Assembly: GCF_016735595.1 (NCBI RefSeq)
Contig: NZ_JAERRB010000012.1
Coordinates: forward strand, 62,001-126,000
DNA from: Chryseolinea lacunae
Lineage (GTDB): Bacteria; Bacteroidota; Bacteroidia; Cytophagales; Cyclobacteriaceae
Direction: 5' to 3'
DNA length: 64,000 nucleotides
This document shows, piece after piece, positions 37,558 to 45,344 of this stretch. The position numbers were made by a program, and so were the translations under genes. Position 1 is the first letter of the stretch, and each line of letters begins with the position of its first letter. The notes under the pieces are model-generated. The model did no database searches, was not told the DNA's origin, and saw only the letters and a program-made list of their open reading frames with translations.

Positions 37558-39480
37558 ATGATGCGATATCTGATTTTCATTTTTGCCTGGCTCTTTGCAA
37601 TGCCCTTTGCCGTTCGCGCGCAGAAGGCGGAAAAAATTGAACGGCTAAAGTCTGAACTGGCCCGCACCACCTCCGACACCGCCCGCATCCGCGTTATGCT
37701 TTCGCTGGCCATGACCTATGAAGGATACCAGATGGATTCGGCCATGGCCTACACCCTGCGCACGCTCGAAACGTCGGAGAAGATTCACGACACAAAAGGC
37801 CGTGCCGATGCCAAGCTTCACCTGGGCCGCCTCAAACGCGACCAGAGCAAAGACGTGGAAGCGCTCAACCACATGTTCGACGCCCTCAAACTCTATCGCG
37901 AAATCGACGACAAAGTGCAGATCGCCAATTCGCTCAACGACATCAGCATCATCTACGCAAACTCGGCAGACTATAAGAACTCGCTCAATTATTTTAAACA
38001 GGCACTGGAAATCTTCCAACAAACCGGCGACGAAAAAGGCGAATCGTATGCCCTCAACAACATTGGAATCATCTACCAGGAAATGAAGGACCTTGCCTCG
38101 GCGAAAGACTACTTTATTCAATCATTGAACATCAAGATCAAAAGAAAAGATCTGTATGGCATCTCCAGGGGTTATACCAACCTGGGCTCCCTCGCCGAAA
38201 ATGATAAGAACTGGAAAGAGGCGATGGCCTATTATGAAAAAGCCGACAGCATCTATATGCTCACCAACGACAAGCAGGTGCAAGGTCCGAATTACCTGGC
38301 CATGGCCCGGGTAAAACAAAACGAGGGCAGGATGGCCGAAGCGCGAAAACTCGCGGTGCGCGGTTTTGAAATTTCGAAGGAGATCGATGGCCTGTCGGTT
38401 ATGTTAAGCTGTAGTAAATTCATCGCCGAGCTCGACGAAAACGCAAAGGACTATAAATCGTCGCTTGCCTATCAGAAAATATACAACCAGTTGGCCGACA
38501 GTCTGAATACCCGCAATCACAAGGCGACCCTGGAAGAACTCAAAGGAAAATTTAACCTCGAAGAAAAGGAGCGCGAAATCACACTCCTTAAAAAAGACAA
38601 AGAGCTGCATGAGGCCGTGGCCAAAAACAGCACACTGATCGCCTATGCCCTGGCGGGAAGCATCGTGTTTCTGCTGATGATTTTAGGATTGATCTATTAC
38701 GCTTATCGCACCACCAAAACAGCGCGCGACAGTCTGGCCTATAAGAACAAAGAGATTGAACAGCAGAAGAATGACCTTGACAAAATAAACAAGGAAAAAG
38801 ATCGCTTCTTCTCCATCCTGTCGCACGACCTGCGCTCGCCGCTCAATTCACTGAAAGGGCTCTCCTACCTGCTGGTGCATCACAGCGACGCGCTTTCGGG
38901 CGATGAAACAAAAGACGTGAAAAAGAAAATCGACACGTCGCTCGACAACCTGACAGAGCTTATCAACAACATCCTGGAATGGTCTATGACCACGTCGAAG
39001 AAAAAAACCTGGACGTTCGACAAGCTCGACACTTCGACGCTTATCCAAAAGAACATCGCCCTCTATCACACCATCGCCGAAAGCAAAGGTGTGCGGCTGG
39101 TGCACGCACCCGGCGAAAACGTTGTTGGCTATGCCGACTATCAGGCCATCGACACCGTGGTGCGCAACCTGCTTTCGAACAGCATAAAGTTTAGTCATCC
39201 CAACAGCGACGTGACCGTGAAAGCGGTGGCCAATGAAAACACGGTGCTCATCTCGGTGCAGGATCAGGGCATTGGCATACCGTCCGACCTCCAGGACAAA
39301 CTGTTCACCATGAACAGCTCGGTGACACAAGCCGGAACCAAAAACGAAAAGGGCACGGGCATCGGCTTGCTGCTTTGCAAAGAACTCATGAAGGAAAACA
39401 ACGGCGACATCTCCGTGAAGAGTCGCCCGGGAGAAGGCAGCGAGTTTTTTGTTTCGTTTCCGGTGTTTCGGGATGTGTAG
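37558..39480 (+). CDS. TPR-containing sensor histidine kinase
   Basis: A 640-residue kinase. A signal peptide (MMRYLIFIFAWLFAMPFAVRA) leads to six or so tetratricopeptide repeats in the periplasm (about 50-330). One membrane helix (about 361-382), a short coiled coil, a HisKA domain with phospho-acceptor His423 (FFSILSHDLRSP) and a HATPase domain follow. The ATPase domain has VVRNLLSNSIKFSH (N box), DQGIGIP (G1) and GTGIGLLL (G2). No response-regulator gene is adjacent, so it is an orphan kinase. Starts at 37558 or 37561 are equally good; the ATG at 37531 would put nine unsuitable residues before the signal peptide. Confidence 0.92.
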   Translation: MMRYLIFIFAWLFAMPFAVRAQKAEKIERLKSELARTTSDTARIRVMLSLAMTYEGYQMDSAMAYTLRTLETSEKIHDTKGRADAKLHLGRLKRDQSKDVEALNHMFDALKLYREIDDKVQIANSLNDISIIYANSADYKNSLNYFKQALEIFQQTGDEKGESYALNNIGIIYQEMKDLASAKDYFIQSLNIKIKRKDLYGISRGYTNLGSLAENDKNWKEAMAYYEKADSIYMLTNDKQVQGPNYLAMARVKQNEGRMAEARKLAVRGFEISKEIDGLSVMLSCSKFIAELDENAKDYKSSLAYQKIYNQLADSLNTRNHKATLEELKGKFNLEEKEREITLLKKDKELHEAVAKNSTLIAYALAGSIVFLLMILGLIYYAYRTTKTARDSLAYKNKEIEQQKNDLDKINKEKDRFFSILSHDLRSPLNSLKGLSYLLVHHSDALSGDETKDVKKKIDTSLDNLTELINNILEWSMTTSKKKTWTFDKLDTSTLIQKNIALYHTIAESKGVRLVHAPGENVVGYADYQAIDTVVRNLLSNSIKFSHPNSDVTVKAVANENTVLISVQDQGIGIPSDLQDKLFTMNSSVTQAGTKNEKGTGIGLLLCKELMKENNGDISVKSRPGEGSEFFVSFPVFRDV

Positions 39481-39492
39481 ACGTTAACAAGC

Positions 39493-41730
39493 CTATTTGG
39501 ACTGTCCCTTAAAAAACTCCTCAATACGGTTTCTCACTCCCACAATCCAAACAATGTCGCCCTCCTCTAACGGTATGGTCGACTCCGGATTCAGCATCCG
39601 GTTTCCATTTCGTTCCAGGCCCACTACCAGCCCCTGCGCATGATCGCGGATGCCCGAATTGCGGATGGTGCGTTGATAGAGTGGCGACTCGCGTGTGACC
39701 GTGAAATTCTGTAAGGCGATTTCATCTTCGTTCACGTGTTGTTCGCTGGTTTCGTGTGGTGAATTTTCAAACACGTCCTTCATGCGCGCAAGCTGATCAT
39801 CCGTTCCGATAATAGACAACTTGTCGCCGGGATAGAGACGCTCATGCCTGTCGGGAGAAATGAGCGAGAGCTTGCCGCGTTCGATGAGGGCGATGTTCAC
39901 GCCGTATTGTTCGCGCAGTTTTAACTCCAGCAGTTGTTTGCCGGCCAGGGGAAATTCCGGTTGCACATCGAACGTGGCAAGGTGAGCGTCCCATGGGGTG
40001 ATCTCCTGTTTCAGGCCGCGCTCGTGTTCCTTGTCGTTGAGGTTGCTGAGGAATCGTTTTTCGATGCGATCATAGAAGGCCTGTAACTTCTGGTTGAAAA
40101 GCACGGTGGCGATGGCCATGGCCACCACGGCAATGAGAAACGAAACCGATGGGGAAAAATACTGATTAATCATCAACCCCACCAACAACACGGCCATGGC
40201 AATGCGGCCAATTTCGATGGCGATGAGCGGGCCGCGGTTCAGCTTCCGGTTGAGCCACAAGTTTGAATAGGCTTCCTTGTTGATTCTTCGAATGGAAATG
40301 GCCCAGATAGAAGGTATCATCAACACCAGGGTGATGACAATGGCTGTGATGTTGCCACCCAGCGGCTTGTCAAATAACTCCGAGACCACCGGATGAATAT
40401 ATTTCCGCGACAGAATGATTAACGCACCAATGAGCACGGCATGAATGACGGCATTAATAAAATAGCTGTGAAGCAATTCCTTCCACTCGCTGTAGGCCGA
40501 CAATTGTTGCGAGCTGGTGCTGTAGCGGTTCAAACTGTTGATCCATTTTTTGGGCAGCCGTTTTTCGGCAAACGTATACACACTCATGGACCGTTTGATA
40601 AGAAACGGCGTGGTGAACGTGGTGACGGCCGACACGGCCACCGCAATGGGATATAAAAACTCGCTCGTCACTTTCAACGTCACACCCAGCGATGCAATGA
40701 TGAACGAGAATTCGCCGATTTGCGAAAGACTCATACCCGCCTGAATGGAGTGTTTGAGCGACTGCCCGCTCAGCAACGAGCCGAGTATCGTGGCCAGCGG
40801 CATGCCGATGATGACGATGAACGTGATGATGAGAATCGGCTGTGCATAGAGCTGCAACACGCCGGGGTCGATCATCATGCCAACCGAAACAAAGAACACG
40901 GCCGCAAACAAATTCTTGACAGGCTTCACCAGCAACTCGATGCGTTCGCCCTGTGAAGTCTCGGCAAGAATGGAGCCCATAATGAATGCACCCAGCGCGG
41001 CCGAGAACCCTACTTCAACCGCCAGCAACACCATGAGCAGACACAGGGCAATAGACACCACCAGCATCGTTTCGTCGTTCAGCAGATTGCGGGCACGTTT
41101 CAAAAACGTGGGGATAAAGAAAATCCCTGCCAGGAACCACAGCGTCAGGAAGAAAACAAGTTTCAGAATCTGTATTAATAAATCATAGCCCGAGAATTGC
41201 TGGCTGGCGGCAAACGTCGACAGCAACACCATCAGCAACACGGCTACCAAATCCTGTATGATGAGGATGCCGAACACGAGCGTCGCGAATTTTTTTGTTC
41301 GCACGCCCGTCTCATCAAAGGCGCGCACAATGATGGTGGTTGACGAGATAGACAAAATAGCGCCGAGAAATAAACTGTCGATAGAAGTCCACCCCAGCAA
41401 TTTGCCGGTTAGGAGCCCCAGCCCGAACATGATGGCCACTTCAACCAGCGCCGTCACCGAAGCCGTGCCGCCCACTTTGACCAACTTCTTAAAACTAAAC
41501 TCAAGTCCCAGCGAAAAGAGCAGGAAGATCACGCCGATCTCCGACCATGTGCGAACACCTTCCGAATCCATCACCGTGGGAAACAAGGAAACATGCGGCC
41601 CCACCAACAGCCCCGCAATGATGTAGCCCAGCACGACCGGCTGATGAATTTTCTTGAAGAACAAGGTGGTTACACCGGCCACGGCCAGGATCAACGCCAG
41701 GTCTGTTATGAAGTGTGGTATGTGCGCCAT
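39493..41730 (-). CDS. CPA2-family cation/proton antiporter with two RCK-C domains
   Basis: A 745-residue membrane protein. The first about 390 residues are the Na+/H+ exchanger fold of the KefB/CPA2 type (VVLGYIIAGLLVGPH, SLGLEFSFKKL, and the Ala-Leu-Gly-Ala-Phe stretch). Additional helices follow to about 555. The C-terminus carries two consecutive TrkA-C (RCK-C) domains (about 585-655 and 670-740). The NAD-binding RCK-N/TrkA-N domain of KefB/KefC is absent, so gating by nucleotide or glutathione adducts is unlikely. Probably exchanges K+ or Na+ for protons. Converges with the kinase gene, 12 bp apart. Confidence 0.92.
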   Translation of the reverse strand: MAHIPHFITDLALILAVAGVTTLFFKKIHQPVVLGYIIAGLLVGPHVSLFPTVMDSEGVRTWSEIGVIFLLFSLGLEFSFKKLVKVGGTASVTALVEVAIMFGLGLLTGKLLGWTSIDSLFLGAILSISSTTIIVRAFDETGVRTKKFATLVFGILIIQDLVAVLLMVLLSTFAASQQFSGYDLLIQILKLVFFLTLWFLAGIFFIPTFLKRARNLLNDETMLVVSIALCLLMVLLAVEVGFSAALGAFIMGSILAETSQGERIELLVKPVKNLFAAVFFVSVGMMIDPGVLQLYAQPILIITFIVIIGMPLATILGSLLSGQSLKHSIQAGMSLSQIGEFSFIIASLGVTLKVTSEFLYPIAVAVSAVTTFTTPFLIKRSMSVYTFAEKRLPKKWINSLNRYSTSSQQLSAYSEWKELLHSYFINAVIHAVLIGALIILSRKYIHPVVSELFDKPLGGNITAIVITLVLMIPSIWAISIRRINKEAYSNLWLNRKLNRGPLIAIEIGRIAMAVLLVGLMINQYFSPSVSFLIAVVAMAIATVLFNQKLQAFYDRIEKRFLSNLNDKEHERGLKQEITPWDAHLATFDVQPEFPLAGKQLLELKLREQYGVNIALIERGKLSLISPDRHERLYPGDKLSIIGTDDQLARMKDVFENSPHETSEQHVNEDEIALQNFTVTRESPLYQRTIRNSGIRDHAQGLVVGLERNGNRMLNPESTIPLEEGDIVWIVGVRNRIEEFFKGQSK

Positions 41731-42023
41731 AGTGACAAAAATGCAAAGATAGCCATTTTTCAGGGGGGATTTTGTACGTTTTTTCCCCTAGATCATTCAT
41801 GACAACATTTGCATTCATGGCTTGTTCAGCTACGCGCAATCTTCAACATGAGACACTAAATCTGGTAATACAGTCTCTCAGACGCGTTTTCTATTCATGG
41901 CTTTTATCTCTGGAGTGATTTACAATAATAACGGTACGGCTAAGCAATATTTAGCGTCATAACAAGTTACAGAGTATTCAATACTCCTGCACCAGCAACC
42001 GACCCGCAGAACCTTCAAAGCAA

Positions 42024-43109
42024 CTACTGACAATCCTGATACTGATAGGCCGATGTGCTGGTAGATTTGGCCGTGCCGTTTTTGTCAAATGCATTGATCG
42101 TGACAGCCACAGGAAATCCGCTGGCGTTATAGTCGTAGGTATATACCGACGAGCTGTTGAGATCCCACCCTGTGCCGCCAGCATCGGGCCCATAATACAT
42201 GACGCGGGTCATATTGTTTTTGTTCAACACATCTGCATAGTGACTGGGAATGGTTGGATGTCCTTTGGGATTGGGATACTGTTTCGCATACGGCGACGAC
42301 TTCGTGTCGTATTCGGTGGTGTAGGCTGAATTGGCTTTGCCATTAATGTATCGCTCCTGGCGCGTCACCTGGCCATTGGCGTCATACTCATAGCGATATT
42401 CTTCGGTGTAGCCACTGTTGGTCTCGATCCATTTTGTGAGCAGGCCTTTGCTGTTGTATTCAAAGAAGGGAAAGCTCGACGTTCCTTTGGAATCTATCTT
42501 GGTTACCTTCTGAATGGCGCTGCCATTGTAGGTGACGGTGGTCACCAGGTTGCTGTTCACGTCGGTGAACTTCGAAAGGTTGCCGTCGCTGTTGTATTCA
42601 TACAAATATGTATAGACCTGTTTGGGTCCACCGTCCGATGTATTCTCTGAAGTCTGCTTGGTCAGCCTTTGATTTTCATAGGTAAACTCAGCGGTGTAGG
42701 TGCTGAAGCTCGGAGACATGTTGCGTTCCGTCCGGTTGGTCTGGCTCACCCTTCGCAGCAAAAATCCTTCGGCGTCATATTGATTGCTGGTACTTCCCGA
42801 ATAGGTTGCCGTGGTGCCGTCGTTGTAGGTGTAGTCATACTTCACTGTGTTGGCCGTTTGATTGCCCTTCTCGTCATAGGTATACCCAAACTTGGCGATG
42901 TAGGTATACTTCAGCGTGGACGTCTCACTTCCGCTGCCGGTGTTGGTTTGAAAAACAATGGAACATCCTGCTTGTGCAGGACCAGGATCGCCACTGTCGC
43001 TCTTGCATGCATCGAGCGTGAGCAAGGCCAGGGCCATCACCACAGAGCACAGCACACTCGCCACAGGGCGATGGCTGAAAACATTTAGCACAATACCTTC
43101 GGATTTCAT
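42024..43109 (-). CDS. Lipoprotein with YD/RHS-like beta repeats
   Basis: A 361-residue protein. The signal peptide ends in the lipobox LDAC, giving a lipidated Cys35. It then consists of about ten short repeats of the type Tyr-x-Tyr-(Asp/Asn)-x-x-Gly, for example YEYDANGQVTRQERY and YEYNSDGNLSKFTD, similar to YD repeats of RHS proteins that build beta-cages. No toxin or core domain follows. Start at 43109 is preferred because it gives a clean signal peptide; 43163 would precede the -7 box at 43129-43136. Function unknown. Confidence 0.78.
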   Translation of the reverse strand: MKSEGIVLNVFSHRPVASVLCSVVMALALLTLDACKSDSGDPGPAQAGCSIVFQTNTGSGSETSTLKYTYIAKFGYTYDEKGNQTANTVKYDYTYNDGTTATYSGSTSNQYDAEGFLLRRVSQTNRTERNMSPSFSTYTAEFTYENQRLTKQTSENTSDGGPKQVYTYLYEYNSDGNLSKFTDVNSNLVTTVTYNGSAIQKVTKIDSKGTSSFPFFEYNSKGLLTKWIETNSGYTEEYRYEYDANGQVTRQERYINGKANSAYTTEYDTKSSPYAKQYPNPKGHPTIPSHYADVLNKNNMTRVMYYGPDAGGTGWDLNSSSVYTYDYNASGFPVAVTINAFDKNGTAKSTSTSAYQYQDCQ

Positions 43110-43128
43110 AGGGATCTTTTTTTTGATC

Positions 43129-43136
43129 CAAAGGTA
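43129..43136 (-). promoter_or_regulatory. -7 box of the YD-repeat lipoprotein gene
   Basis: TACCTTTG on the minus strand matches TAnnTTTG exactly, 19 bases before the ATG at 43109. I see no good TTTG at the matching -33 distance. This suggests the gene is transcribed separately from the PUL genes upstream. Confidence 0.5.
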
Positions 43137-43256
43137 TCGGTCACCCCATCGCGTGTCTATCACCTATTCGGGTAATGAGCGTGTTGACGTCATCCTTTTT
43201 TCAGGGACGCGCGATGTGGTTTATTCTCTACAGCAACATTTGCGAATGAAGTCAGG

Positions 43257-45344
43257 CTATTGAATTGTGTATTTGTATATCACATACGACAACGGCTTGC
43301 TCAATGTAAATTTAACCTCACCCGATGTTCCGGTCTTCGTGGTAAAGTCTTTTCCATCTCCGGCAATTTTCGTAAACCTCACCGTGGTGCCGGGCGGTAG
43401 CAATGTGTTCACCACATGTGTGCTTTGGGTATTATGTTCGCGAAACACGATGATAAATCCTTCCTTCGCGGCAAGCGATTGAAAACCCGTCCAGCTATAA
43501 CCACTTGGTTCATCGCCGAGAGGAAAGATCTTTCCGGCGTGAAGCGCATGCCAGTGTTTTTTATAGACCTTGATCAAATCAAAATCGCGCAGCGAATCCA
43601 GCGGCAGATTCTGCGACTCGAACCATCCCAGCGGTTGGGCCACAAGGGTAATCGCGAAGAGATAGTCAAACGAATACTTTGCGGGTGCCAGCGGATCGGT
43701 GGGTGCATATTTGTTTGCGTTGCGCCACTTGTTCAGAAATTCAATTTGCAGTCGTTGGGCTGGGATGTAGTGTGAAAGATGCCAGAGGTTTCGCAGTGTG
43801 AAGTGCGGATAGTAGTTGCCCCAGTCGGTGTAACGATTTTCGAGAAAGAGGTTTCCATACTCATACATGTAGTGATAACCAAAGCGGCGACCGGCCGTCA
43901 CGTCAAGGTTGAACACGGCCTGGTTGTTGGTTGCTGCCATCACTTTATCGAGCATCTTTCTGAAGTTGATGTCGGCGGCCTTGTCGGGTATTTGCACGCC
44001 GTCGATCTTCCACATCGTGATGCCGTATTTTTTATATTGATTGATGAGCACGTCGGCGTCGTTCTCCCAATGTTTGAAGCTGCTGTCGGTGCTGGGGTTG
44101 AACCACAACGATAGCGTGATGTTTTTTTCTTTGGCCAGCTTCAACACAGGGGCCAGACCGTTTGGAAATTTTTGAGGATGTGGTTCCCAGTAGTCTTTCA
44201 CCTTCCAGATGTTTTTCAGGCTTCCGCCCGCGAAGGCCGAGTTGCTGCTGCGGCCACTTTGCCAGCCATCGTCCACTTGCAGGTGGGTGGCGCCGAGTGC
44301 AGCGGCGGTGGTGATTTCTTTGAGCACAAAAGCTTCTGTCACTTTGGTATCCTGACCACGGTCGCCCCAGGTGTTCACCAGAATCATTTCGTCACGCTCC
44401 GGCTTTTGGATGCGCGCTTTTTGCTGGTAGGTGCGCAATCCCGACAACAAGCCCTGCTCGCCGGGGCCATCACCAAAACCCGTCACATAGCTATAGCCCC
44501 GCACCCATTCCGAAGCCTGCAGGTCTTGTCCGCCAACGCCCAGGCCAAACACTTTCACTTCGCCAAATTTCACCGTGAAGTCATAGCCGGGATAATACAG
44601 CTGGCTTCCCGACACGGGTGCTTCCTTCAATACAAAAAAACTCTTGGCCGATGTAGTGCTCTGCATGAGCAGCAGATTCCCCCGCAGGCTACTCTCCTGC
44701 CGGTAGAGCAAACGTTCCTGCTTTTGTGTGAGCGTGTTGTTACGATCTGTCACGTCAAAAAATTCCACGGCTGTGGCGCGCCAATGATTGTCGGGCACGT
44801 TGATCTTTTCGATGCGCACGGCCTGCGACTCGCCTTCTTTCGCTGCCGCATCGCCTTCAATGTTTTTCAGATCCTGACCCGAGGCCGCCTGACTTTGTTT
44901 GATGGCCGTGCTGCCCTTCAGATAATAGTCGCAGGCAATCACGGCACAATCCTCATAGAGCCTGAACACACGTTTCACCTCCAGCGAACCCAGGCGCGTG
45001 GTGACCACGGCTTCGATATGGTTTTCGGTGATGACACTATTCAGCACCTTGTTCACCTGCAGACTTCCCCCTTCCGCTTTTGCTGTCTCGGTGGCGATAG
45101 CAAAGTCGGGCTGGTCATTCATCACATAGCGGTCGCCGGTCACTTTGTTGATGAGTGCCGTCGAAATGAGGTTGCCGTCATTCCATCGAAATTGTCGTTT
45201 GATCCGGTTGTTCTCGAGGGTGAGCGTGTCGTTCTTCAACTCCGCTTTCACTCCTGTGAGCTGAGCATGCGTCGGCATGGAAAGAACAAGCGCTCCCACA
45301 AACAACAGGCTTCGGGTGCGCATTTTTAAGAGATATGAAAGCAT
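43257..45344 (-). CDS. GH36-like alpha-galactosidase family glycoside hydrolase
   Basis: A 695-residue secreted enzyme with a signal peptide in the first about 28 residues. A beta-sandwich N-terminal part (about 30-280) is followed by a TIM barrel with THLQVDDGWQ, the GH36/GH27 hallmark, LSLWFNP and GITMWKIDGVQIP, where Asp448 is the expected nucleophile. It would release alpha-linked galactose or a related sugar; substrate specificity is inferred from family only. Its ATG overlaps the preceding stop by 1 bp (TAATG), so the two enzymes are translationally coupled. An alternative start at 45323 also fits a signal peptide. Confidence 0.87.
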   Translation of the reverse strand: MLSYLLKMRTRSLLFVGALVLSMPTHAQLTGVKAELKNDTLTLENNRIKRQFRWNDGNLISTALINKVTGDRYVMNDQPDFAIATETAKAEGGSLQVNKVLNSVITENHIEAVVTTRLGSLEVKRVFRLYEDCAVIACDYYLKGSTAIKQSQAASGQDLKNIEGDAAAKEGESQAVRIEKINVPDNHWRATAVEFFDVTDRNNTLTQKQERLLYRQESSLRGNLLLMQSTTSAKSFFVLKEAPVSGSQLYYPGYDFTVKFGEVKVFGLGVGGQDLQASEWVRGYSYVTGFGDGPGEQGLLSGLRTYQQKARIQKPERDEMILVNTWGDRGQDTKVTEAFVLKEITTAAALGATHLQVDDGWQSGRSSNSAFAGGSLKNIWKVKDYWEPHPQKFPNGLAPVLKLAKEKNITLSLWFNPSTDSSFKHWENDADVLINQYKKYGITMWKIDGVQIPDKAADINFRKMLDKVMAATNNQAVFNLDVTAGRRFGYHYMYEYGNLFLENRYTDWGNYYPHFTLRNLWHLSHYIPAQRLQIEFLNKWRNANKYAPTDPLAPAKYSFDYLFAITLVAQPLGWFESQNLPLDSLRDFDLIKVYKKHWHALHAGKIFPLGDEPSGYSWTGFQSLAAKEGFIIVFREHNTQSTHVVNTLLPPGTTVRFTKIAGDGKDFTTKTGTSGEVKFTLSKPLSYVIYKYTIQ

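Noticed and set aside
43112-43129. GGATC-T8-GATCC inverted repeat as a terminator of the GH36-like gene
   Set aside because: It lies within the leader of the next gene, overlaps its -7 box by one base, and has the T run in the loop rather than after the stem.
44172-45329. A 385-codon plus-strand frame in the glycan locus
   Set aside because: It is antisense to the GH36-like gene and has no family resemblance or signal peptide.
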